Shown: in pieces, positions 7,510-13,634 of the stretch
Layout: each line of letters begins with the position of its first letter
How positions within the stretch are numbered: position 1 is the first letter of the stretch
DNA from: JBHIBD01 sp046758865
GTDB lineage: Bacteria; Planctomycetota; Brocadiia; Brocadiales; Bathyanammoxibiaceae
Length of the DNA: 23,866 nt
Assembly: GCA_046758865.1 (NCBI GenBank)
Contig: JBHIBD010000031.1
Location: 1-23,866, forward strand
Direction: 5' to 3'
Notes under the pieces: generated by a model
What the model saw: only the letters and a program-made list of their open reading frames with translations
The model's database searches: none
Told to the model about the DNA's origin: nothing
Made by a program: the position numbers and the translations under genes

Positions 7510-8094
7510 ATGAATAGGACAAATACTATAAAAGGGCTTGTAGTTCTTTTATCCCTTTGCCTTATAACCTACGGGATGGGGGTTCGCAGCCGTTGCCTCT
7601 TGACGGCCAAGGCCAAGGAGAACATCTTAATGGGCAGGTACCATAGTGCCCTGGAAAACTTAGAAAAGGCAAGGAACTCTGTACTTAATAGCTTCCTCAA
7701 TTTAGTGGGTAAAGAAGACCTTTTACTCGAATACAACACCGGGGTTGTCCTCACTTTACTGGGGGAGAAAAAGGAGGCCTGCGTAAGGTTTAAGAAGGCC
7801 TCCAGGGCGAGTAACCCGGACCTCAGGGCAAGGTCCCTCTACAATGAGGCCAATACACTTGCCGATGATCTAGACTTTGTTAACGCCGCCCAGGGGTATG
7901 TAAAGGTCTTGAAAATAAACCATAATGACTTCCAGGCAAAGAAAAATCTAGAGAGGATGCGCCTTGGTGAGTTGCAGTTCTCCACCATGTTCACTCCGGA
8001 CAAGGATGAGAGGGAAGAAAGGGTTCAGGCCCTGAAGTTGCTCCCCTGGGGCAACAGGTACAAATATAGCGGTAGCCCAAGGCTGAGGTGGTAG
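7510..8094 (+). CDS. TPR-type Bat operon protein
   Basis: A 194-residue protein with an N-terminal hydrophobic segment (about 9-25, signal anchor or signal peptide) and helical repeats of TPR type. A segment near 44-58 (GRYHSALENLEKARN), one near 72-92 (LGEKKEACVRFKKAS) and one near 100-130 (ARSLYNEANTLADDLDF) have the small/large residue pattern of TPR helices. The end (GNRYKYSGSPRLRW) is short and basic. It lies between two VWA genes, 10 bp after the first and directly abutting the second (TAG then ATG). Bat operons commonly encode a TPR protein (BatC/BatE-like), so it probably scaffolds the VWA proteins. Confidence 0.75.
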   Translation: MNRTNTIKGLVVLLSLCLITYGMGVRSRCLLTAKAKENILMGRYHSALENLEKARNSVLNSFLNLVGKEDLLLEYNTGVVLTLLGEKKEACVRFKKASRASNPDLRARSLYNEANTLADDLDFVNAAQGYVKVLKINHNDFQAKKNLERMRLGELQFSTMFTPDKDEREERVQALKLLPWGNRYKYSGSPRLRW

Positions 8095-9105
8095 ATGCTG
8101 GTCTTTAACTACGAAGAATACCTGTGGCCTGTAGCCTTAATCTGTTTCGCCATCTCTTTGCTTTACATGTACTCCTACCTGAGGAAGAGGAGGTGGCTGA
8201 AGGATTTTGGCAGCATAGAGCTTATTGCGAAGGAAAGTCGCATCCCCTGGGCATTCAGAGACATCCTTAAGGGCCTAGTCATCAGCCTCGCAGCCGCCGG
8301 ACTGGCACTAGTGCTCTTGGGCCCGAGGTGGCTCACCGTGGAGGAACAATACGAGCGAGAAGGAATGGAAATTGTCTTTGCCCTGGATGTCTCTCTAAGC
8401 ATGCTGGCAGATGACGTCAGACCAAACAGGCTCCAGAGGGCTAAGATGGAGATAGAGAACCTAGTGGGTGAACTCCGCAACGACCACCTTGGCATCATTG
8501 TCTTTGCCGGAAGGGCGTTCTCCCTACTGCCCTATCTAACCCAGGATTACGAGCGCATCTTCCTCAGGATGCTAAATCTAATAAATGAGAGTTACGCAAG
8601 GTTTGTACCTTACGGCACAAACATTGGTAACGCCCTCCTCATTTCCATGGATGTGTTCAGCGACAAGCCAAATGAGAAGGTACTGATATTACTCACGGAC
8701 GGCGAGGAACAGATAGCCGTAAGGAGCCAGGTGGCTGAGGCCGTGAAACTGCTCCTGGAAAAGAAAAATATATCTCTATATATGATAGGCATAGGAGACC
8801 CCAATAAGGCCGCCCACATCCCAAAGAAAGATAGGTATGGCACAATCGTTGGTTATGAGAAGGACCAGGAAGGTAAAGTTATTGAGACTCGCCCCAACCC
8901 ATCCTTTCTAATGGAGGTGGCTCAGCTTACGGGCGGCAGCTATGTTCACGATGCAACGGGGGAGGAATTAAAAAATATCTTCAGGGCCGCCATAGAGAAG
9001 CACAGAAAAGTAGTGGGAATAAGGATGAAAAACGTGTTTATTGATGTCTCCCGGCACTTCCTTGCGGCAGTGGTCTTGCTCCTTGCTCTGGGCCTTTGTA
9101 TCTAA
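8095..9105 (+). CDS. BatB-like VWA membrane protein
   Basis: A 336-residue VWA protein with hydrophobic helices near 10-28 and 59-76 and a C-terminal helix (FLAAVVLLLALGLCI) that runs to the last residue. The MIDAS is complete: D98-x-S100-x-S102 (LDVSLSM), T175 (PYGTNIGNA) and D202 (LLTDGEEQ). The start ATG directly follows the preceding TAG, with GAGGTGG as the ribosome-binding site. It closes the Bat-type operon. A spacer with a strong new promoter follows, so the next genes are probably a separate unit. The C-terminus lacks the basic tail often seen after the last helix of BatA/BatB proteins. Confidence 0.9.
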   Translation: MLVFNYEEYLWPVALICFAISLLYMYSYLRKRRWLKDFGSIELIAKESRIPWAFRDILKGLVISLAAAGLALVLLGPRWLTVEEQYEREGMEIVFALDVSLSMLADDVRPNRLQRAKMEIENLVGELRNDHLGIIVFAGRAFSLLPYLTQDYERIFLRMLNLINESYARFVPYGTNIGNALLISMDVFSDKPNEKVLILLTDGEEQIAVRSQVAEAVKLLLEKKNISLYMIGIGDPNKAAHIPKKDRYGTIVGYEKDQEGKVIETRPNPSFLMEVAQLTGGSYVHDATGEELKNIFRAAIEKHRKVVGIRMKNVFIDVSRHFLAAVVLLLALGLCI

Positions 9106-9133
9106 AGGACGTACTGTAAGCTGTTAATAATAT

Positions 9134-9162
9134 TTGACAGTGTCGGCCAAAGGTGCTAGACT
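9134..9162 (+). promoter_or_regulatory. Sigma70-type promoter
   Basis: TTGACA (9134-9139, consensus), 17-bp spacer, TAGACT (9157-9162). It lies in the spacer after the Bat operon and about 40 bp before the ATG at 9201, so it should drive the secreted protein and dehydratase-type pair. Confidence 0.65.
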
Positions 9163-9200
9163 CCCCTCTCCTTCCCAATATCTTTTATGAGGCATAATAA

Positions 9201-9797
9201 ATGTTTAGGTTTGTAAAGATACTTACCTGTTATCTCATACTGTCCACCTTCTTAACCCCTCAGGCAGAATCCATCCAGCTACGTCTTACTGAAAAAGACA
9301 TAGGGGATGCCTTAGAGTATGGTACCGCAAGGAGAGACCTCACGCACCCAGAGCTGTTAAGGGATTGGAGGGTGGACTTAGGCTACGGTGTGGGTTCGGC
9401 CACAATCATCACCCCCTTTGGAAGCATAGCGGTGCTGGCAAAGGAGATGGCCCGGCGATTCCGCGATCCCACCGACCGTGAGATAAGAGAGGAGATCGAT
9501 AAGAAAAAAGGCAAGTTGGTCTTCGGGTGTTCTGTCTACGGTGATTCCCAATGGTTTGCAGACGATTATAAAGCATTCCTGATGTACAAGGATAAAAAGT
9601 TGGAGCCTAGTGAGACGGAGATCCCCACCAGTGCAAAATACACCCGCTCCTACCCAGATTCCCCGCGCTACTGGGCCTTATGCTTCTTCACATTTGCCAT
9701 ACTCGACATAGACCCTGACGCAAAGATTACCTTGATTCTTAAAAGCGGCGAGGGCGAGGAGCTAAAGTTTCCTTTCGACCTATCAAGACTGAGATGA
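9201..9797 (+). CDS. Secreted protein of unknown function
   Basis: A 198-residue protein with a signal peptide (MFRFVKILTCYLILSTFL, likely cleaved near PQAES at about residue 24). No known family is recognised. The mature part contains a hydrophobic glycine-rich stretch (VGSATIITPFGSIAVLAKEM), a charged helix (RFRDPTDREIREEIDKKKGK), then beta segments; it has no cysteine pair. It has its own strong promoter and a GAGG ribosome-binding site, and overlaps the next gene by 4 bp (ATGA). Coupling a periplasmic protein to a cytoplasmic iron-sulfur protein is unexpected, and nothing in the sequence explains it. Confidence 0.8.
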   Translation: MFRFVKILTCYLILSTFLTPQAESIQLRLTEKDIGDALEYGTARRDLTHPELLRDWRVDLGYGVGSATIITPFGSIAVLAKEMARRFRDPTDREIREEIDKKKGKLVFGCSVYGDSQWFADDYKAFLMYKDKKLEPSETEIPTSAKYTRSYPDSPRYWALCFFTFAILDIDPDAKITLILKSGEGEELKFPFDLSRLR

Positions 9798-11092
9798 TAC
9801 TGCCGGAGAGACTAAAGAAAGATATAGAGGGACGGGTAGCACGGTTTCTTCTAAGGCAGTTATGCCGAATTGGTCCCCTCCTTGTGGGTAACAGCATCAG
9901 CAAGGAGGTGGAGTCCTTAAACTTCCTCTGGAGAGAGGGTTACAAGCACTTCCATCAGACCTATAAGCACGAAAGCAAGGTGGTATGGACCAGCCTCTTT
10001 GTGCCCTCTGAGATATTCTTTGGCATGGGGTTGCTCCCATTCAGCCTTGAGGTGGGCGCTGCTCTTTTTGCGGGCGTGGGCCAGAGTCCAAAGAGCCTGA
10101 TGGAGGCAGATGCCGAAGGTGTCCCTATTGACGTATGCTCATTCCACAGGTCGGCCCTGGGGTTTGCCTTTAAGGGTTATTTCCCCAGGCCGATTATCCA
10201 TGCAGCTACAAGCAGCCTCTGCGACTCTAATCTCAAGATGACAAAGATATGCGAGTCCATTACCAAGAAGGACACGGTGGTGTTGGATGTGCCTTATGAA
10301 CTGAGTAACGGGGCAGTGCAATACCTGGCAGGACAGCTCAGGAATCTTGTTAAAAGACTGGAGGCGGCATCTGGCCTCAGGATGGACCGTGAAAGACTCA
10401 AGGAGGCCATAGAAAGGGCTAATAGAACTCGCCAGCGTATGCTGGAAATAAATGAGATAAGGGTTAGCCCCTTTTCACCCCTCCCAGGGGCAAGGGCACT
10501 GGGTTTCATGTTACCAAGCTACCTACTCTCGGGCTCAAAAACAGCAGAAGAGTTTTATACAAGGCTATCCCAGGAACTCAGAGAAAAGATAAAGGCCAAA
10601 GAGGAGAGTAAATCAGCGCCAGATAGAAAGATAAGGCTCTTGTGGCTGGAGCTCAAGCCTTACTTTAAAAACGACATACCTTCAAATATAGAAACGGATA
10701 GCGACGTAAAGATAGCATTTGAAGAGACAAATTACGTGTACTGGGAGGAGCTAGACCCTGACAGGCCTTACGAGAGTCTTGCCAGAAAGCTCATCTCTAT
10801 TCACTACAATGGTCCTCTGGAGCGGAGGATAAAGGTTCTCAAAAAACTGGCGAGAAAATACGATATAGATGGTGTAGTGGTATTTTCCCAGTGGGGATGC
10901 AGAAGGAATAATGCCGCAGTACCCATTATAAAGAAAGAGCTCAACCGTGAGGGATTACCGCTATTGAACATAGATGGAGACTGTGTGGATAATCAAAACC
11001 TTGCAGCAGGCCAAATTAGCACGAGGTTTGAAGGATTTCTTGAAATGCTGAGGGCCGAAAGGCGTGAGCAAAAGGAAGCCCTCAAGGCCTAG
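9794..11092 (+). CDS. 2-hydroxyacyl-CoA dehydratase/benzoyl-CoA reductase-type protein
   Basis: A 432-residue member of the HgdB/BadD (HGD-D) superfamily, whose members carry [4Fe-4S] or double-cubane clusters and are reduced by an ATP-dependent activator. Candidate ligands are C115 (PIDVCSFHR), C143 (SSLCDSN), C153 and C369 (SQWGCRRN); C397 lies in DGDCVD. The C-terminal signature is present as QISTRFEGFLEML. No partner subunit and no activator ATPase lie beside it. An orphan of this length could be a double-cubane cluster protein rather than a dehydratase or reductase subunit, so substrate and reaction cannot be named. It starts inside the 4-bp overlap with the secreted-protein gene, so translation is coupled. 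Family is confident, activity unknown. Confidence 0.85.
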   Translation: MILPERLKKDIEGRVARFLLRQLCRIGPLLVGNSISKEVESLNFLWREGYKHFHQTYKHESKVVWTSLFVPSEIFFGMGLLPFSLEVGAALFAGVGQSPKSLMEADAEGVPIDVCSFHRSALGFAFKGYFPRPIIHAATSSLCDSNLKMTKICESITKKDTVVLDVPYELSNGAVQYLAGQLRNLVKRLEAASGLRMDRERLKEAIERANRTRQRMLEINEIRVSPFSPLPGARALGFMLPSYLLSGSKTAEEFYTRLSQELREKIKAKEESKSAPDRKIRLLWLELKPYFKNDIPSNIETDSDVKIAFEETNYVYWEELDPDRPYESLARKLISIHYNGPLERRIKVLKKLARKYDIDGVVVFSQWGCRRNNAAVPIIKKELNREGLPLLNIDGDCVDNQNLAAGQISTRFEGFLEMLRAERREQKEALKA

Positions 11093-11174
11093 GACCAAGG
11101 CCCCAAGTTATAAGAAAAAAACTCTCAAATTAAGGCCAAAAAGGTTAAGTAAATAAGACTTAGCCCTAGAATCT

Positions 11175-11696
11175 CTATCCTTCCCTTAATAACGTATTTA
11201 TAAGCTTCCTAAATTTTGGTTTTGTGTCTTTACTAAATCCCATCTCCTTCATCCGCACCTTGCCGCCTTTACCCAGGATAAAGGTCACGGGTGTAAACTG
11301 GATGTCATACGCCTCTATTATATCGTCCCTACCCACGAATACAGGATAGTTTATCTGCATCATCTCCACAAAAGGTGCAATTACATCTGGCTCCACACCC
11401 TCCACATTAATACCTATAATCTCAAGTGTCTCACCCCTGTGGGTGCCGTACAGTGTGTTGAGGAAGGGTATTTCTTGCTTAGATATTTCATCTAGGGTGC
11501 TCCAGAAGTTAAGTACTAACACCTTTCCTCTACTATCTCGAACTACATCCCTAAGCTCTTCGGCGCTGAGTATTTTTACCTCCGGTCTCTTCCCCCCTGC
11601 AATACCGGTGGGCGATGACAACAGCGACCCTAATAACAGGGTAATTATTATAAAGACCCTTAGTGTGCTCAGCCCCATAGAGCTCATTATACCCAC
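11175..11696 (-). CDS. TlpA-like thioredoxin with DxxS in place of CxxC
   Basis: Third gene of a tandem set of exported thioredoxin-like proteins. Up to 173 residues with a hydrophobic signal segment (FIIITLLLGSLLSS) and a TlpA/AhpC-TSA-type fold: strand VLVLNFW, active-site loop, then EIIGINVEGVEPD, YPVFVGRDDIIEAY and the cis-proline region FTPVTFI. At the active site it reads WSTLDEISKQEIPF, so the two redox positions are D69 and S72: both reactive residues are lost. The reading frame is intact and the flanks align without a gap to the two upstream paralogues, so this is not a sequencing slip. It is probably redox-inactive, perhaps binding or chaperoning. The start is uncertain: GTG at 11696, or ATG at 11687 or 11678. 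Confidence 0.85.
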   Translation of the reverse strand: MGIMSSMGLSTLRVFIIITLLLGSLLSSPTGIAGGKRPEVKILSAEELRDVVRDSRGKVLVLNFWSTLDEISKQEIPFLNTLYGTHRGETLEIIGINVEGVEPDVIAPFVEMMQINYPVFVGRDDIIEAYDIQFTPVTFILGKGGKVRMKEMGFSKDTKPKFRKLINTLLREG

Positions 11697-11804
11697 AGAC
11701 CCATTGACAGAGACGAAGCCCGCTTTTCTATTGTAACTAGACGATAAAGGTACCCCTTTGCATTCTTCCCGGGTAAGCCCAAAGTTACCCCGCGCGTTGT
11801 TTAT

Positions 11805-12299
11805 TTAACTGCTTTCTTTCAGTAGCTCAACTATTTTCCCCTCAATCTCGCTCTTTTTGTCCTCATAGAACCCCACCTCCTTATCCCTTACCTGTCCTTT
11901 CCTATCGATGTAGACGTGGTATGGGACGAACTCAAGCCCGTAGGCATCAGTAACACTATCTTTTGCCAGGTAGGTCGGATACTTGGTCCCCGCCGCCTCT
12001 ACAAATTTCCTGGCATCTTCGAGGTCTCTGTCAATGGATAGCCCTATAATAAGCAGTCCCTGTTTTTCATACTTGCTGTACATCTTATTCATAAAGGGCG
12101 CCGCCCTTTGACAGTGCGGTCAATTATGCAACCAGAAATCCAGGATCACCACCTTGCCCTTGTTGGCGGCAAGCTTGGCCTCGAGTCCGAGGAGGTCTAT
12201 CCGAACAATGAATGGTATATCCTTCCCATTAACTGGTTCGGTCTGAAGGGAAAAGAACGTACATACTGTAAGGGCTAGTATTAAAAGGGCTCTATACAT
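11805..12299 (-). CDS. Exported TlpA-like selenoprotein (UPHC)
   Basis: Read through one in-frame TGA (12120-12122), this is a 164-residue exported thioredoxin-like protein. The ATG at 12299 opens a signal peptide (MYRALLILALTVCTFFSLQT). The core has VVILDFW, then LHN-U60-PHC63, so the TGA replaces the first cysteine of CxxC and the second is kept. Downstream are LIIGLSIDRDLEDA, YPTYLAKDSVTDAY and the cis-proline segment FVPYHVYIDRKG, typical of TlpA/AhpC-TSA proteins. A SECIS-like hairpin starts 11 nt after the TGA. Without Sec decoding the gene would be called as a 95-residue fragment from 12092. It is probably a periplasmic or membrane-tethered thiol-disulfide oxidoreductase. It lies between two paralogues with gaps of 46 and 108 bp. 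A pseudogene is the alternative, which the hairpin and intact flanks make unlikely. Confidence 0.87.
12093..12109 (-). promoter_or_regulatory. SECIS-like hairpin after UGA of the UPHC gene
   Basis: On the minus strand AAAGGGC-GGC-GCCCTTT forms a perfect 7-bp stem with a 3-nt loop. The loop occupies nt 18-20 after the TGA at 12122-12120. Bacterial SECIS elements lie within the coding region directly after UGA, with a small apical loop having G in its first two positions at about this distance; E. coli fdhF has nearly the same spacing. Confidence 0.8.
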
Positions 12300-12345
12300 T
12301 TTTTATAAGACTCCTGCCTTTCCAAGGCTAATACTTGCTGAAAAC

Positions 12346-12828
12346 CTACTCCTTTAGAAGCTTTGTCACTTCTTCTTCAATCTCCCTCTTCTTCTCTTCG
12401 TTGTAACCCAGTTCTCTCTTTTTCTCTTTACCATCTCTCCCAAAGAAGACATTGAAGGGTACAGCCCTTACGGAGTAGGCCTCTATTACATCCCTTTCTA
12501 TGACAAAAACAGGGTAGTTTATCCCCGCCTTGTCCATAAATTGTTTAACCATATCGGGCGGGGCACCCAGGGATAAGCCTATAATCTCCAGTCCCTCTTC
12601 TTTACGCTGGTCATAAAGCTCTATAAGGAAGGGAACCTCCCTCCCGCAGACAGCTCAGAACGGAGACCAAAAGTTTATGACTACTACCTTGCCCTCATTC
12701 TCTGCAAGCCGCTCTTTAAGACTAGGAAGATTAATCTTGCTTACTCCGCCTTCCTGTGCGGTGCTAACGGAGAAATAAAAAAGAAAAACAAGAAAAATGG
12801 TAATAAACATGCTGAGAAATTTGCGCAC
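12346..12828 (-). CDS. Exported TlpA-like selenoprotein (UAVC)
   Basis: Read through one in-frame TGA (12655-12657), this is a 160-residue exported thioredoxin-like protein, first of the tandem three. The GTG start at 12828 is chosen because GGAGGG lies 6 nt upstream and an in-frame TAA lies just before it; an ATG at 12810 is possible. A signal peptide (FLSMFITIFLVFLFYFSVS) ends near STAQ. The core reads VVVINFW, then SPF-U58-AVC61-GREVPF, so Sec replaces the first cysteine of CxxC. LEIIGLSLGAPPD, YPVFVIERDVIEAY and the cis-proline segment AVPFNVFFGRDG complete the fold. A SECIS-like 8-bp hairpin starts 10 nt after the TGA. Standard calling would leave only a 68-residue fragment. It is probably an extracytoplasmic thiol-disulfide oxidoreductase; its reducing partner is not in the window. 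Confidence 0.88.
12627..12645 (-). promoter_or_regulatory. SECIS-like hairpin after UGA of the UAVC gene
   Basis: On the minus strand GGGAGGGA-GGT-TCCCTTCC forms an 8-bp stem (one G-U pair) with a 3-nt loop at nt 18-20 after the TGA at 12657-12655. Loop position, loop size and the GG at its start are the same as in the hairpin of the neighbouring UPHC gene, though the stem sequences differ. Confidence 0.82.
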
Positions 12829-12840
12829 GCCTTACCCTCC

Positions 12841-13000
12841 TTTTGTAGATATAGCGTGCCAGCTCGTCTGGCACGTTGAACGTGCGAGATAAACTCGCAC
12901 GCTACACAAACTTGATTTATCCCGTCGGGACAGGTTTTTGTAGCGTCCGACCTCCGCATCGGACGTCCTACGTCGAGTACGGAGACCTGGCGCTACAAAG
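12841..13000. repeat. Two composite palindromic elements
   Basis: The first element holds CGTGCCAG/CTGGCACG (12855-12875) and CGTGCGAG/CTCGCACG (12881-12901), each with an 8-bp stem and 5-nt loop. It is bounded by an imperfect outer repeat (TAGCGTGC near 12852, GCACGCTA to 12904). The second holds CGTCCGA/TCGGACG (12944-12965) inside an outer repeat TTTGTAGCG (12937-12945) and CGCTACAAA (12991-12999). Both share the terminal TGTAGCG-like sequence, so they look like two copies of one REP- or MITE-like family. They lie directly upstream of the selenoprotein genes. Confidence 0.65.
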
Positions 13001-13059
13001 ACATCGCTAAATCAACGGCCGTAAAGGTCGTTGTCTACCAAAAACGTATTCCTTGTGTC

Positions 13060-13089
13060 GTAGGGACAGCCCCTTGTGACTGTCCCTAC
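13060..13089. repeat. 10-bp inverted repeat
   Basis: GTAGGGACAG (13060-13069) and CTGTCCCTAC (13080-13089) form a perfect 10-bp stem with a 10-nt loop. There is no U-tract on either strand. It belongs to the palindrome-rich spacer of 12829-13167, in which no gene is seen. Confidence 0.65.
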
Positions 13090-13167
13090 AGGCTTAAGAC
13101 TCCACCAAGGGCCCCTTGTACTGCAATGTAACAGCTATAAGCCTAAGACCTTAACAGTGAAAGCTGG

Positions 13168-13548
13168 CTACCAACGTCCGCCGTAGCCTCCTCCCTTTTT
13201 CTTGACAACGTTAATATTTTCCAGGTCAATTATATGGGCGTTCTCAAAGACCCGACCAGTTACCTCCACATCTTTCTTGGCGTACTTGTCGGTGGTTATC
13301 ACCCCTTCACTGGCCTTATTCTCCAAGAAGGAGTATAGGGTTCCATCCTCCGTGAGAAGACCGTGTTTGTGGCCATAAATCTTGCACGCTGCATGGGCAC
13401 CCTCTGTCTTTTTGAGCGTGCATCCAAGGCAGACGACCTTCCCTTTGATAGTCGTGGCCCCTTCACCGGCAACGCTTACAACAGGGTTGGTGGCCAACAA
13501 CATAAGCCCTACTGCCAAGCTGAATACTACTAAAAATTTGCTAATCAT
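13168..13548 (-). CDS. Small exported Cys/His protein, OB-fold-like
   Basis: A 126-residue exported protein. The ATG at 13548 is preferred over one at 13563 because GGAGGG lies 7 nt before it. The signal peptide covers about residues 1-28 (ending VSVAGEG). The mature part starts TIKGKVVCLGC, followed by AHAACKIYGHKHGL: C40, C43, C55, H60 and H62 form a likely metal-binding set. The rest (TLYSFLEN, DVEVTGRVF, IIDLENINVV) has the strand pattern of a small OB-fold. The C-terminus is Gly-rich (KKKGGGYGGRW). I recognise the type as a recurring secreted protein without known function. It follows clpB on the same strand and precedes the palindrome array. Its cysteines make it a possible client of the thioredoxin-like proteins, which is inference only. 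Confidence 0.75.
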   Translation of the reverse strand: MISKFLVVFSLAVGLMLLATNPVVSVAGEGATTIKGKVVCLGCTLKKTEGAHAACKIYGHKHGLLTEDGTLYSFLENKASEGVITTDKYAKKDVEVTGRVFENAHIIDLENINVVKKKGGGYGGRW

Positions 13549-13634
13549 AACCTGTCCCTCCATACCGGTCTACCATAAAAGTTAGATGTCTCTTGGTAAA
13601 TTATTTCCGATATAGAGGGATTTATTGCAGATTT

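Noticed and set aside
11805..12092. A free-standing 95-residue thioredoxin fragment starting at 12092, and likewise a 68-residue fragment at 12346-12552.
   Set aside because: Both are only the 3' parts of longer frames that continue upstream through a UGA to a signal peptide; the start codons inside are not preceded by ribosome-binding sites and would omit the active site.
12346..12828. Reading the two UGA-interrupted genes as plain pseudogenes, or as evidence for a genome-wide recoded UGA.
   Set aside because: Decay would not hit the same catalytic codon twice with a matching hairpin each time; UGA terminates several intact genes in the window, so it is not generally reassigned.
12855..13089. 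A CRISPR array in the palindrome cluster.
   Set aside because: There are no regularly spaced identical direct repeats; the repeats are inverted, of different sequence and irregular in spacing.
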